Positions 32,446 to 42,365 of a stretch of 64,000 nt of DNA are shown here, piece after piece (the first letter of the stretch is position 1; the number at the start of each line of letters is the position of its first letter). Below the pieces are notes generated by a model. That model saw nothing but the letters and a program-made list of their open reading frames with translations, was not told the origin of the DNA and ran no database searches. The DNA is from Photobacterium pectinilyticum (lineage in GTDB: Bacteria > Pseudomonadota > Gammaproteobacteria > Enterobacterales > Vibrionaceae), in contig NZ_JANEYT010000018.1 of NCBI RefSeq assembly GCF_024357955.1, positions 21,753 through 85,752 of the forward strand. Reading direction: 5' to 3'. Both the position numbers and the translations under genes were made by a program.

Positions 32446-33177
32446 TTATTGAGAGTCTTGATTAGCGATAGCCTGTATTTTCTGCCGCTGTCGGAACGTT
32501 GCATCAATAACATATGGATCAAAGGCGATTCCGCGTTGCGAGATCAGGAAATCAAAGGTCTCATCGACACTCCGCCTTCTCGAATAACTCGAATCCGTGG
32601 TGAGGGCGTCTATAACGTCCACTACGGCCATAATACGCGCCACGAGAGGAATATCATTACCTGATAGCTGGAGTGGGTAACCTGAGCCATCGTAGCGCTC
32701 ATGGTGGTGTTTAACACAGTCTTTAAGAATTATGATAAACGGATTGGTGTTATGCGTCTCTAGGAAGCTAAAGAAGGTCTCGAAAGGGTTAAGTGTATGC
32801 TCTTTGACGTAGCTAAATTCTTGCGTGCTGAGCTTGCCAGGTTTATTCAACAGGTGATCTGGGATCTGTGATTTACCGATATCATGCAGACCACAACAAC
32901 GTGGGATTAGGTCATAGTACTCTGGCCTGCGCTTGATGAGGTCTCTGTCATCATCGTGCATCGACGAGATGAGCATTTCATCTAAGATGATTCGGGTGTA
33001 AGCCATGCAGCGGCGAGTGTGGGCGTGGACTTGGTCCACAGTAACGTTTTCTGCAATAGCCGATAATCCGATCAACATATCCCATATAAACCCGTCCAGC
33101 TGTTTGAGGCTATTTGTTAGTTCAGCTTGGTCGGACTTGTTTATTTTAACGCCAAGTATTTGATGGTTGTTTGACAT
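32446..33177 (-). CDS. HD-GYP domain c-di-GMP phosphodiesterase
   Basis: A 243-aa protein. The HD motif is in [20 protein letters not shown] (about residue 97) and the GYP motif in [17 protein letters not shown] (about 160), followed by the usual [13 protein letters not shown] loop. These are the hallmarks of HD-GYP phosphodiesterases, which degrade cyclic di-GMP. No sensor domain is attached. It lies immediately downstream of traC on the same strand, so it probably belongs to the transfer region and may favour planktonic cells or regulate pilus biogenesis (inference). Confidence 0.85.
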   Translation of the reverse strand: MSNNHQILGVKINKSDQAELTNSLKQLDGFIWDMLIGLSAIAENVTVDQVHAHTRRCMAYTRIILDEMLISSMHDDDRDLIKRRPEYYDLIPRCCGLHDIGKSQIPDHLLNKPGKLSTQEFSYVKEHTLNPFETFFSFLETHNTNPFIIILKDCVKHHHERYDGSGYPLQLSGNDIPLVARIMAVVDVIDALTTDSSYSRRRSVDETFDFLISQRGIAFDPYVIDATFRQRQKIQAIANQDSQ

Positions 33178-33310
33178 ATAAATTCAAAGCCCAAATTAAT
33201 AAAAATTTTTAGTTTTAAGCTAAATATTACTATAGCTTATCATCAGTCTTCTTAATTAATTATGCAAAATATATTCTGTATATTTTGCATAAAATGTATT
33301 CATTAAAAAC

Positions 33311-35947
33311 TTATATTATGCTGTCAAGTATCTCAGCAGCCGTCATATCCTTTTTCACAGTGCTTGTTGCCTGTTTTTCACGTCTGGTAATATCCTCTTG
33401 CTTCATAATTTCATTGATTGCCTCAGATATTCCATAGCCATTATCACGATATTTATCGATGATCTTCAATTCATCCGGATCCGTAGTAAACATTAACTGC
33501 ATGAAGCGAGGTACGTAGAGTCTTACCACCTCTCGGCCATTCGAACCACGGATAAATATCTCACTATACTCACCTTTTTTAGTGTGTAAGGATCGAAGTA
33601 GCTCAAAGTCAGTCGGTGTCCCGGTGAACTTGTTACTCGCTTCTGCCCGGGCAATATCTTCTGGTTCTTGTCGCAGCAAGATCTTCCATTGACTATTTGA
33701 AATAATCGCTTCGCCGACCGCTGAATTATAGAAGTCGTTGACACTCTGGCTAATAGCGATACCTCCAGAATTATATTTTCTGAATCTACGCCAACCAGCC
33801 TCAAGGAATGCTCTAATATGGTTTGAACCACCATCTGAGTCAGATAGGAACTCCCATGCCTCATCAAGAATAAATAGCTTGCGTCGATCTTTACCTGTTA
33901 AAAACATTTCATGTTGAATACATGATATACATTGTAAAAGTACAGCTCGTTGTAATAGTTTTTTACTTTTTAATTCCTCGAGCTCAAAGACAACGAAGTG
34001 CCCATCAAATGATAAAGGTGGGTTTTCATCTGAAAAGAATTCCCCATAACTGCCGCCTTTACACCAGCGCTTCAACTGGACGCCAATATCTTTCATCCGG
34101 ATATCTTGGTGGTCAAGGCATGCATCACGAACCAGATCAATGGTGCCATCATTGCGGTACGACTCCCACACCGCTGTGATCACGTTATACAACTCTGCCG
34201 ACTGGAACTGATCAAGCTCTGACTCAGGTGCTGCCATGTATGAGATAAGTGCAACGACCATATCGCCTTGCCCATCTTTCCCGCTGAATTCATGGATAGA
34301 TTTGAACGGGTTTAAGCTATATTTGAAGTTTTCACCGAACTCGATGAATTTACCGCCAGATAGATCTGAAATCTTCTCGTAACTACGACCTACATCGATC
34401 ACAAACACACGGCCACCATCATGTGGCTGGTGCATGTGGAGTGGTTTATCTTCACCTTCGCGGTACTCGATTTTACCACCACCTGAGTTGCCAGAAGAGA
34501 TAACATTTGTCAGCAGGCCATTGATAAAAAATGATTTACCTGACCCTGATGCCGCTCCCACAATACAGTTGAAGTTACCATCAGAGGTGAAGGGATCGAA
34601 GTAGAACAGCTGACCTTCACGAGTGACAAGAGGATAAACCGGTTTCTGGAAGCCATTGCCTTTCCACGCACTAATGATAGGACACATATGCTTGAGAATA
34701 GAGCTAGGGAATTTACTGTATCGGCGCAGGTGTTTTTTCGCGGAAACGGTTTGGCCACCCGGCAATGAGGCTTTGAACAATGGCAGGCAGAAGAACCTGT
34801 CTTCAGTTAGTGCCCAGCGGGTACGTGCCCCATGGCTTTGAACCTTTTGTGAAATCCGCTCACCGTCTTTCTTGTCATTACAGAACAGCATTACCTGCAA
34901 GTATGCTTCAACAAACTGACCCGATTCCTTTTCTATTTGATCAAAGAAAATATCATAATCAGTCTTCTGCCAGCTTATCCGGTCAACCCACTGTGCAAAA
35001 GGTGTTTTGCTCATGTGGGACACGTAAGTACGGTTTTTGATGAAATCTTCTTTAGTCTTCTTTTGATCAGGGTAAGCAATATTCAACGTGATCATGAATG
35101 GACACCGGATCCCGGCTTGGCCCTTACGCCAGTCAACCATGAGGTCGTAGAGTTGGCCAAAGGTCATCACTTGAGGGTACTGGTTAACAGAAAGCAGTTT
35201 GACGTATTTCCCGTCTTTCTGTAGGCCTTTCTGGTCGGTGTTGCCCAGCTCAATGCCATCTTCATAAACACGGATAGCATTTCCTTTATCGAGCATCTGA
35301 TCTCGGAGGAAGCGTGATGCATCAAATTCACCAGGTCTTTCACGCCATGAGGCATTTTTATTCCAGTTGTGGATGATCTTCATGCGGTGCAGGAACATCT
35401 CTGCATCCATTTGATCAGGTGCCATATGGATAGAGGTCAATACTTGCTGTAATGCACTCGACTTGTTAGTGAAGGTTTCGATTTCGCGTTCATTGGGCAA
35501 AACGCCGCGCGTCGGCATGGTGAACGTTACCCAGATCTCATGGTCACGAAGGAGCATTTCACTCTCTTCATTGATTGGCGTCTTTGACTTCTCTCGTAGG
35601 TATTCAAGGTTTGCTATCGCAACATCATCCAACATCTTCGATAACTTGGGATCTTTTGCCCGGCCACCACGGTTAGACTCATAGCGCTTTAGCATCCACT
35701 CGATGTCAGGTGAGGCAAACATACTGATCTGTAGGAAGGAGTCAGTAGGCATCTCGGTTTTGAAAAACTCTTCCAGGGCATTCTGGATTTCTTCGTTAAC
35801 GCCATTCAATGGCTGACAGACAAAGCTTGTCATCAGAGATTTATTTTCTAGGATGAAGCCCTTGAGTTCAGGGATATACTCGAGATAGGGGAGGCTATCA
35901 CCCCACATGTTCACATTGAGATCATGTGTTTGTTTGGTCATTACCAT
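33311..35947 (-). CDS. traC: TraC, type IV secretion ATPase (VirB4 family)
   Basis: An 878-aa protein of normal F-type TraC size. The Walker A motif is in VGAASGSGKSFFINGLL (about residues 462-475) and the Walker B in KLFILDEAWEFL (about 690). It should power pilus assembly at the inner face of the membrane. AAGGA lies about 11 bases before the first ATG; a second ATG two codons on is possible. It ends the minus-strand mating-pair block traI...traC. Confidence 0.93.
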   Translation of the reverse strand: MVMTKQTHDLNVNMWGDSLPYLEYIPELKGFILENKSLMTSFVCQPLNGVNEEIQNALEEFFKTEMPTDSFLQISMFASPDIEWMLKRYESNRGGRAKDPKLSKMLDDVAIANLEYLREKSKTPINEESEMLLRDHEIWVTFTMPTRGVLPNEREIETFTNKSSALQQVLTSIHMAPDQMDAEMFLHRMKIIHNWNKNASWRERPGEFDASRFLRDQMLDKGNAIRVYEDGIELGNTDQKGLQKDGKYVKLLSVNQYPQVMTFGQLYDLMVDWRKGQAGIRCPFMITLNIAYPDQKKTKEDFIKNRTYVSHMSKTPFAQWVDRISWQKTDYDIFFDQIEKESGQFVEAYLQVMLFCNDKKDGERISQKVQSHGARTRWALTEDRFFCLPLFKASLPGGQTVSAKKHLRRYSKFPSSILKHMCPIISAWKGNGFQKPVYPLVTREGQLFYFDPFTSDGNFNCIVGAASGSGKSFFINGLLTNVISSGNSGGGKIEYREGEDKPLHMHQPHDGGRVFVIDVGRSYEKISDLSGGKFIEFGENFKYSLNPFKSIHEFSGKDGQGDMVVALISYMAAPESELDQFQSAELYNVITAVWESYRNDGTIDLVRDACLDHQDIRMKDIGVQLKRWCKGGSYGEFFSDENPPLSFDGHFVVFELEELKSKKLLQRAVLLQCISCIQHEMFLTGKDRRKLFILDEAWEFLSDSDGGSNHIRAFLEAGWRRFRKYNSGGIAISQSVNDFYNSAVGEAIISNSQWKILLRQEPEDIARAEASNKFTGTPTDFELLRSLHTKKGEYSEIFIRGSNGREVVRLYVPRFMQLMFTTDPDELKIIDKYRDNGYGISEAINEIMKQEDITRREKQATSTVKKDMTAAEILDSII

Positions 35948-36010
35948 ATGTTTATTTATCCTTCTACGGGCAACCCAATGACGGCTACCCGTGGCTTTTA
36001 GTTGGGGTGA

Positions 36011-36727
36011 TTACTGCTGCGGCATCGGTGGCAGAATTCCTTCAAAGTTGAATTCTTGCTGCGGTCTGCGGGTACGGATTTCAAAGCCGTTTTCATCTAC
36101 CTCAGTGTTACCGTTCACGATGTTGGCACTGCGAGACTTGGCACGGATGTTAACCGGAGTAATGCGGTTAGTATTCTCGGATGCGGAACGGCCAATTGCC
36201 CAGCTACGACGCTCAATCTCGATAAAGGATTGGGCTGGCATACGGAGGCGGTCTGCATTATCGACATAAGGAGCAATGGTTACGCGCAGAATATCAGGCG
36301 TATTTCTCACTGCTAGTGGATCAGCGGACGGCAGGTTGTTGAGCTCGTTGATATAGCGGCCATAAGCGGCTGCGCGTTCATACGGCGTTGGATAATGCTC
36401 ATATGATGAATCTGGCAAGTCCGCTGAGTTTTTGGTATTACGGCTGCCTTTACCTTGTTCTTCCTGTTTACGCTTCTGAGCTGGGTTTAAGTTGACATCA
36501 GGGTTGTTGCGGTGCGCTTCCTCTTGAACCTCGGCCTTGGTCATACCTTCAAGGTGATCATAAGTATCTGTCGCTCCCCAAACCTCACGGGTACTTACAC
36601 AACCAATACCATTTAGATCATCATCGCCACAATCGATAGGCGTCTCACCCACACCAATGCTGGAGCAACCAGCGAGGAAAAGTAGGCTTGCTGCAGTAAA
36701 TGCTTGACGGGTAGTACGGTTGATCAT
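36011..36727 (-). CDS. traV: TraV lipoprotein, outer-membrane core component
   Basis: A 238-aa lipoprotein: signal peptide with lipobox (LLFLAGCSS, Cys about 21), then the TraV-like GIGCVSTREVWGATD. In F-type systems TraV anchors TraB and TraK in the outer-membrane complex. Its start overlaps the stop of the DsbC-like gene (36724-36727), indicating coupling. Confidence 0.85.
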   Translation of the reverse strand: MINRTTRQAFTAASLLFLAGCSSIGVGETPIDCGDDDLNGIGCVSTREVWGATDTYDHLEGMTKAEVQEEAHRNNPDVNLNPAQKRKQEEQGKGSRNTKNSADLPDSSYEHYPTPYERAAAYGRYINELNNLPSADPLAVRNTPDILRVTIAPYVDNADRLRMPAQSFIEIERRSWAIGRSASENTNRITPVNIRAKSRSANIVNGNTEVDENGFEIRTRRPQQEFNFEGILPPMPQQ

Positions 36728-37548
36728 TTTTTATCGCCTCCAAAAATTGCGTTGATGTCCAACTCAGCATGTTTCGGAGCCGGCAAGTTGTAGAGCTCTT
36801 CCATTGAGCGCGGTGAACCGGCGATAGCCGCTCCATCGTGACGGATGATGTAGGGGTAACGGGTGATATTGTAAAGGTGCGTTAGGGCGAAGGCGTCAGC
36901 GACTTTCGAGTGTTCACACGTCGGTAGCATCGGCATTCGGGTTTCTTCTGTTGAAGTATCCGGGTAGTCAGCATTCAATAGGCGCTCTTTGGCCTCAACA
37001 CGGTCTTCCGCGCAGAATAAATTCACGGAAATTTCGTACACTGTCTGAGATACCGTGCCCATTAGAACCACATCGAACCGGTACTTGTCTTGGTTATCCT
37101 TGATTTGACTGAGTGTATCGAGGATTTCAGCATGGTTTGTTGGTGCCAGAAGGACGGTGAAGTCTGCTTTAGGCTTATCCGGACCATAAGTAAATACCGG
37201 TAGGTCAAAGTGATCGAGGTTATTGAGGTTAACGAGCCAGCTTTGGTTGGCGGCATCGAGGTTATCGACACGTTGCTGGTGGCGAAGGTCAAAGAGTTCG
37301 GCTCCATTGATAGCAAACCGCATGTCGGTATCAACCATCATCATAGTGCCGTTTTTGAGCTTCATCAGTACCCAGCCTTGGCTAGGTGGCAGCTTAGCAA
37401 ACCATTCTGCGTTCTCAGCCATGGCTAAGAAGTTGGCGGTTTGGTTTTGGCCAGATTTGTTTGCAAAGGATGCAAGGGGATCATCATCAGCGATGACCTG
37501 AGTGCCTGCCGTTAGGGCAAGGGCAGCAATCATGGATTTAATTCGCAT
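36724..37548 (-). CDS. DsbC-like periplasmic protein lacking the active-site CxxC
   Basis: A 274-aa protein started at 37548 (MRIKSMIAALALTAGTQVIA), with AGGAAG six bases upstream; a signal peptide ends at ADD. The C-terminal half matches DsbC order: FTVLLAPTNHAE in the place of the FT...CGYC active site, then NLFCAEDRVEAKERLLN and MLPTCEHSKVADAFALT (the structural disulfide pair in DsbC), and RYPYIIRHDG near the end (the cis-Pro region). The redox CxxC is replaced by APTN. It is probably a structural or chaperone paralogue rather than an isomerase. Overlaps the previous gene by 11 bp. Confidence 0.75.
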   Translation of the reverse strand: MRIKSMIAALALTAGTQVIADDDPLASFANKSGQNQTANFLAMAENAEWFAKLPPSQGWVLMKLKNGTMMMVDTDMRFAINGAELFDLRHQQRVDNLDAANQSWLVNLNNLDHFDLPVFTYGPDKPKADFTVLLAPTNHAEILDTLSQIKDNQDKYRFDVVLMGTVSQTVYEISVNLFCAEDRVEAKERLLNADYPDTSTEETRMPMLPTCEHSKVADAFALTHLYNITRYPYIIRHDGAAIAGSPRSMEELYNLPAPKHAELDINAIFGGDKK

Positions 37549-37924
37549 TAGTCGCTTCCTCAGGTAATACGTTAATAACCTCAGCCCATGCTCGACCGCC
37601 AAGTACGACTTTGCTATCTAAGATCAGGTAGCCGTTGTTGGAATACAGATCAACGGCACGTTCAACGACATTGATGCCGGTTAAACCGCTTGGATCAACT
37701 TCGTTCCAACGTTTTAACGTGGTATCGAAAGGCAAGATGGCAATCTTTGGTTGGGATTGCACAGACATATTCTCGATCAGGTTGATATTCTGCTGCACTT
37801 CATTGGTTAGCTGGTTGATGGTCATCGACTGGTAAACGTTGACAACAACGAGACCAAGGATAAAAACAGACGTTAGGCTAAACTTAGGAAGTGATTTCAT
37901 TTTTGCTGATTTTACTGTGTTCAT
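37538..37924 (-). CDS. TrbI-like membrane protein of the transfer operon
   Basis: A 128-aa protein with one N-terminal membrane helix (FSLTSVFILGLVVVNVY) and a periplasmic domain ending in NNGYLILDSKVVLGGRAWAE. Size and layout recall F TrbI, which influences pilus retraction, but identity is too weak to be sure. Its start overlaps the stop of traB (ATGA at 37921-37924), and its stop overlaps the DsbC-like gene. Confidence 0.5.
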   Translation of the reverse strand: MNTVKSAKMKSLPKFSLTSVFILGLVVVNVYQSMTINQLTNEVQQNINLIENMSVQSQPKIAILPFDTTLKRWNEVDPSGLTGINVVERAVDLYSNNGYLILDSKVVLGGRAWAEVINVLPEEATNAN

Positions 37925-39456
37925 GACCCTTCCTCGTTGAAGTCCAATGTTGATAATGAAGTCACGTTGAAGTCCACGGAGATGCCCGGTAAAACCTGTA
38001 AAGTAGGTTGCATCTTGTCAGCTAAATCCATGTAATATTGAGCTAAACGGTCAAGTGCATCGCCAGCGCCTGCAATGGCGGCGGAACCAGTCAGGTTACG
38101 TAAATCATTTCCTGAAATCGCAAATACACCATCATCAGAGTTCACTTCAATACTTGTTTTACTAAGTACATCGGTTAAACCCTCTAAGAAGCCAGCAACA
38201 GCCGTTTTAGCCAGTAGCTCACCGTTACGTGATACCAAGGTTGCAGGGACACCGATTTGTCCATCACGACCAGAACTAATCGCTGTCAGGCGTGATTCAA
38301 CATGGCGACCATCATCTCGTAGGCAACTGATATGCTCAGCACGGAAGACAACACGTGATGCTTCAATGACAGGTCGGCTCGATGCGATAATCACACACTC
38401 ACGGACTTCATCACTTGAGAAGTAATTTGGCAGGATGGCTTCGCGCTTAACGCGCATCAGTGCTGGCATTGGATTATTTGAGCTTGAAGAGCCCGTTGGC
38501 ACTTGCATACCGTTGATCAACGTACCTGAGATAATGGTACCGGCTGGAAGGTGCACGATGTTACGTTGCTTGTCTTCCGCTTCGACTGCTTGGCGAGCTT
38601 CTTCTTCTCTGGTTGCGCGTTGGTTTTCTTGTCGAGTTAATAGCTCTGCTTTTGCATCTGCTAGATCAGCGAAGACCTGACTGCGGTCGCGTGACTTCTG
38701 GTTCTCAAGGCTATTGTTCATCCGTAGGATTTGGCCAGTAGCTACACGGGAATCAACATTGCTGTTCATAATTCGGATGCCGGCCTGAACGTGTCCTGCT
38801 GCTACACTTTGCTCGGGGGTAGAAAGAACGTTGTCGTATTGTGAACTCTGATTACGAGGCGGTACATGGCGAGGTCGCCCTTGTGGAGCATCATTGGTGG
38901 ATGCTGTCATGGCATCAATACCCACCTGAGACTCAAGTTCAGCGGCATTGTTGTTGTGATTGGAGCGTTCACTGTTAGAAGCCGCGATACCATCCATTTG
39001 CTTAAGCTTGATTTCCGTTTCACGCTGGATACGACGAAGCTCAAGCCTTAGGTCACTCATCTCCCGGGCCTGAATGTCTTGGCTACGTTGGATCTCTGCT
39101 TCACGTGCTGTAAGGTAGTGCTCTCGGTCGCGAAGCTCTTCCTGTAAGGTTGACATCAGATCTTCAGAACGCATATCCGATAGCTTAACCGCACCTTTGT
39201 TCGAGAAGACGGTTGTTGGTCGGCCTTTTTGGTCAAGCTCCATATCTGTATCAGTAAACTGAATACGATTACGCTGAACTGGCTTGCTGTCAGGCATGAG
39301 ATCAGCAAACATGTAGAGACCACCAACGACGATAAGGCCAAGTAGTCCCATTCGTTTCTTTCGATCAGCCCAAAAACTATTCTCATCCACTTCTTTGTTT
39401 GCAGACTTTTGGACTAGGTTTCCAATTTTCTCTGAGATGTCATCAATAAATTTCAT
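37921..39456 (-). CDS. traB: TraB, VirB10-like channel component
   Basis: A 511-aa protein started at 39456 (MKFIDDISEKIGNLVQKSAN), where AAGGAG lies seven bases upstream; the longer frame to 39474 overlaps traK without a site. There is an N-terminal membrane helix (MGLLGLIVVGGLYMFADLMP), a coiled coil and Gln-rich periplasmic region (about 90-250), then the TraB/VirB10 beta-domain (GTIISGTLINGMQVPTGS; ISCLRDDGRHVESRLTAISS; GQIGVPATLVSRNGELL). It spans both membranes and links TraV and TraK. Confidence 0.9.
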   Translation of the reverse strand: MKFIDDISEKIGNLVQKSANKEVDENSFWADRKKRMGLLGLIVVGGLYMFADLMPDSKPVQRNRIQFTDTDMELDQKGRPTTVFSNKGAVKLSDMRSEDLMSTLQEELRDREHYLTAREAEIQRSQDIQAREMSDLRLELRRIQRETEIKLKQMDGIAASNSERSNHNNNAAELESQVGIDAMTASTNDAPQGRPRHVPPRNQSSQYDNVLSTPEQSVAAGHVQAGIRIMNSNVDSRVATGQILRMNNSLENQKSRDRSQVFADLADAKAELLTRQENQRATREEEARQAVEAEDKQRNIVHLPAGTIISGTLINGMQVPTGSSSSNNPMPALMRVKREAILPNYFSSDEVRECVIIASSRPVIEASRVVFRAEHISCLRDDGRHVESRLTAISSGRDGQIGVPATLVSRNGELLAKTAVAGFLEGLTDVLSKTSIEVNSDDGVFAISGNDLRNLTGSAAIAGAGDALDRLAQYYMDLADKMQPTLQVLPGISVDFNVTSLSTLDFNEEGS

Positions 39457-39466
39457 GAGCTGCTCC

Positions 39467-40690
39467 TTAATCAATCAGCGAAGGACGAGTACGTGATTGT
39501 TCGCGAAGCAGGTTCTGGGTATACATTTTGTCGCGCAGGATGTAGATCTCTGTGCTTTCACCTGGAGCCAATGTACCTTTTTTGAATACCGCTACTGCCA
39601 GTACATCTTCGGCCAAGCAGGCCTCATCACGAATTGGTCTTAATCCGTTGATATCGTTTGTCACCTTGATGATATCGATAAACTCTCTCCCTGACTCCAG
39701 CCGCTGAAGAGTCTCGTGGTACATGGTCATCTTTGAAATGTCGCACGGGTGCCGAGCGCTTTCTGGGATTTCATCTTCATGCTTAAGGCTAAAGCCTTGC
39801 GGGTTTTGTTGAAGAGCAACTTCAGCCAATAGGTTCTCTATTCGGGTGACATAAGGATCAACGTTGGTGTGCAGTTCGGAAGGTCCTTGTTCCATTTGCG
39901 CCTGAATATCTCGTAGCTCTTGCTCAGCTTCAGCGAAGGCCTTCTCGCGGTCAGCAATGATGGCGTTACGCTTCCGGCGCATTTCACCGTCCATGGCAAC
40001 GTCCACCGTACCCATGATTGGCGGTACGTCGATTGGGAGAAGGAGTAGGTTAACCATCGACTCGGGTATACCATCTTCACCGACCATAATCGCAATCGGC
40101 TCAGAGGTGGTTGGCGTTATGTACAGGTAACCTTGCTCGGTGATGATAGGTGCCGAAAGGTTAGATGTACGAACATCCAATTCACTGAAGTTCTTGAAGT
40201 GGATACGGTTTGAACGACCAATACTCAATGCAATAGTAGCTGGTGATCCTGGGTCAACATCGAGGTAAGGCTGTGGTGTGTAAATTTCACGTGCTCGCTG
40301 CACCATTGGGTCAACGGCTGGTGCTTGTTCTTGGGTTTGATAAGCTATGGTGTTGTAGTCTGACTGTAGCGGCGCATACTCCGAAGCGGCTTGCGAGAGA
40401 AGTTCATGTTGGTCGACAGAATTAAGGTCTGTGTCCGGCATCTCACCGTTGGCAAGCATTGCACTACCTAAAGGTAAATTCTTTGCCGTTGCTTCAGCAA
40501 TAATGTCATCCAGTGCTTTGATTTCACGTGACGGAATTTCTGTTTTTAGATCTGTGGGTGCTGCCATTGGTTGAGTAAAGCTTGCCGGTAAATTACTAGC
40601 TGCTCCCTCAACAATATTTAAGTTGGCTGTTGCGGTTGAACTGTATGCAAGGCTGCACATAGTCGCAAGTAAAAGTCGTTTCATTTTCAT
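39467..40690 (-). CDS. traK: TraK, secretin-like (VirB9-type) component
   Basis: A 407-aa periplasmic protein with a signal peptide (MKMKRLLLATMCSLAYSSTA). The middle part (SPATIALSIGRSNRIHFKNF, then APIITEQGYLYITPT) is characteristic of TraK, with the usual MVNLLLLPIDVPPI strand later. It is longer than F TraK (242 aa) owing to an N-terminal extension of about 100 residues. GGGGAGG sits upstream; of two nearby ATG codons the second (40684) has better spacing. Confidence 0.85.
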   Translation of the reverse strand: MKMKRLLLATMCSLAYSSTATANLNIVEGAASNLPASFTQPMAAPTDLKTEIPSREIKALDDIIAEATAKNLPLGSAMLANGEMPDTDLNSVDQHELLSQAASEYAPLQSDYNTIAYQTQEQAPAVDPMVQRAREIYTPQPYLDVDPGSPATIALSIGRSNRIHFKNFSELDVRTSNLSAPIITEQGYLYITPTTSEPIAIMVGEDGIPESMVNLLLLPIDVPPIMGTVDVAMDGEMRRKRNAIIADREKAFAEAEQELRDIQAQMEQGPSELHTNVDPYVTRIENLLAEVALQQNPQGFSLKHEDEIPESARHPCDISKMTMYHETLQRLESGREFIDIIKVTNDINGLRPIRDEACLAEDVLAVAVFKKGTLAPGESTEIYILRDKMYTQNLLREQSRTRPSLID

Positions 40691-40705
40691 GTTCCTCCCC
40701 TGGCC

Positions 40706-41326
40706 TTAATGTTCAGCCAGCTCTCCTTTCAATTCCTGTTGTCGACGACTACGATTTGGTGCGCCTTCATATTGGGCTAGGTGAAGAATTTTTGGTGAAC
40801 CCAAGTGTGAACCGATCTTCATTTCGTAAGTCCAGCTCATTTTGATTTCTGTGCCTTGGCGAAGGCTGCGGGAGATCTTTTCACCGTAAACCCAAACCAC
40901 ATCGTTTTTTGGATCAAAAACTACGTCCACTGGCGAAAAAGTCTCTTGTACTCGTGATACTTGTAGGCGGGCTACCTGCTCTTCCAGCTGGGAGCGGAAC
41001 ACCGGTAAATCCTGTATGGGAATCATCTTCTCGATCATGGATATAGTGAACTCTAAGCGGGCTGGGGATACGTTACCAAGTGTTTGTGCAATGAACATTG
41101 CCCAACCGGTTTGATAGGAACGTGAAACCTGGTCGCCACGCATCGAGAGCGGCTCGGTGAAGGTCGGTGGGGTTACTACCGTTGTGATCTGTTGTTGCAT
41201 CAACGCATACAGTAAACCAAGAATAGCCAACCCTTGAAGGATAGCTATTTTACTGAGTGTTGCTGATAGGCTTAGTGACTCTGTGTAGTTGCGAGCAACT
41301 TTCGAATTTTTTAGCTGATCTAACAC
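40706..41326 (-). CDS. traE: TraE, VirB5/VirB8-type inner-membrane component
   Basis: A 206-aa protein with GTG start and AGGAAG six bases upstream. A single membrane helix (LSKIAILQGLAILGLLYALM) is followed by a periplasmic domain (GWAMFIAQTLGNVSPARLEF; WVYGEKISRSLRQG) as in F TraE. It sits between traL and traK as in other F-type systems. Confidence 0.9.
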   Translation of the reverse strand: MLDQLKNSKVARNYTESLSLSATLSKIAILQGLAILGLLYALMQQQITTVVTPPTFTEPLSMRGDQVSRSYQTGWAMFIAQTLGNVSPARLEFTISMIEKMIPIQDLPVFRSQLEEQVARLQVSRVQETFSPVDVVFDPKNDVVWVYGEKISRSLRQGTEIKMSWTYEMKIGSHLGSPKILHLAQYEGAPNRSRRQQELKGELAEH

Positions 41327-41341
41327 GTACTGCTTCCTGCA

Positions 41342-41638
41342 CTATTGATAAAATTTCCGTTTCATTGGATCCAAAACAGTTTTGCTTTCCGGGAGTGGCC
41401 ATAGACCCTTAAACCAGAGGTAATGAAACAAAAAACCTGGCGGGAACCTTGCCGTAATTTTTACTTGTAAAAACGCAATACCAATCCCTACGATCAAGCC
41501 GTAGTTTGTCATATCAAGCATTACACCTATCGCTGTTAAAACGACGACCGGTGCAACCTCAGTGACCGCAAAAGGACCGACCATTTTCGGTTCATTTACA
41601 CGGATCGGTACAACGCTCTGATTGCGTTCTACCTGCAT
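41342..41638 (-). CDS. traL: TraL, pilus assembly membrane protein
   Basis: A 98-aa protein with two membrane helices (AVTEVAPVVVLTAIGVMLDM, NYGLIVGIGIAFLQVKI) and the conserved arginine-proline RFPPGFLFHYLWFKGLWPLP tail part. Size, topology and position directly before traE identify it. Confidence 0.85.
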   Translation of the reverse strand: MQVERNQSVVPIRVNEPKMVGPFAVTEVAPVVVLTAIGVMLDMTNYGLIVGIGIAFLQVKITARFPPGFLFHYLWFKGLWPLPESKTVLDPMKRKFYQ

Positions 41639-41732
41639 GCGATTGCCTGAAAAAAATTGTGGTTTGAGAGGCTTTAATACTAAAAGATTTCGGCGGGGTT
41701 TTGAAGATTTTATTTCTGTAGATCAAGTAAAA

Positions 41733-41762
41733 CAGGTGTGAACAAATTAATGCTCACACCTG
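41733..41762 (-). terminator. Hairpin downstream of traA
   Basis: CAGGTGTGA 41733-41741 and TCACACCTG 41754-41762 form a 9-bp stem, followed on the minus strand by TTTT. It lies between the pilin gene and traL, so it may attenuate transcription to give much more pilin than assembly proteins. Confidence 0.6.
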
Positions 41763-41793
41763 CTTTCAAAAGTTGGTTAGTGCTGTAGAATTT

Positions 41794-42162
41794 TTAAAGC
41801 GGTAGCATTTGCAAAATTGAAGTAGAAGCATCTAGAGTATCTTCGATAAATTCAGATGCGTTCGAAAGAACAACAAGTGAAACCGCTGAAGCAACAAAGC
41901 CCATTAGGTTTGGAGAAACGACAGAGAAAACAACAACCGCAATCAGCGTCATCATCATCAATGTTTTACCAACGTTACCTGTTGCCATGGTAGAAATTTC
42001 AGTCCAGATTGATTCCATATTTGAGTCAACACCAGACGTTGCTGTTGCAGCAATTACATCTTGAGAAAATACAATTGCGATAACAGATAAAGTTACTAGC
42101 ATGAAGAATGAAGTTTTATTTTCAGAAATCCAAGTAGCTAGGTTTTGCATAGTTTTTTCCAT
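41794..42162 (-). CDS. traA: TraA, conjugative pilin precursor
   Basis: A 122-aa precursor with a long leader (MEKTMQNLATWISENKTSFF) ending near VIAATA, followed by a mature part of about 80 residues with two long hydrophobic helices (LMMMTLIAVVVFSVVSPNLM and GFVASAVSLVVLS). AAGGAG lies eight bases before the first ATG, a strong site as expected for an abundant pilin. About 200 bp of leader region lies upstream, and a hairpin follows the gene. Identity is inferred from topology and position. Confidence 0.75.
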   Translation of the reverse strand: MEKTMQNLATWISENKTSFFMLVTLSVIAIVFSQDVIAATATSGVDSNMESIWTEISTMATGNVGKTLMMMTLIAVVVFSVVSPNLMGFVASAVSLVVLSNASEFIEDTLDASTSILQMLPL

Positions 42163-42365
42163 GGTTAAATCTCCTTTTTAAAGGTGTATAGATAAATTTT
42201 GGGCGCAATGACCCATTAACACTATTGCTCGTCAAAACAACGTGTTAGCCCTGAATTGGGGCAAGAAAATGCTATTTCTAAATATTTGCGGCCAAGATAA
42301 GGCACTGCTAGATTATATTTTAGATTGAGCAGATAAAACAAGTTTTATATTCAAAATATCATAAA

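Noticed and set aside
41719..41728. TAGATCAAGT, similar to the shared promoter box.
   Set aside because: No -10-like hexamer at 19 bp and no plus-strand gene downstream.
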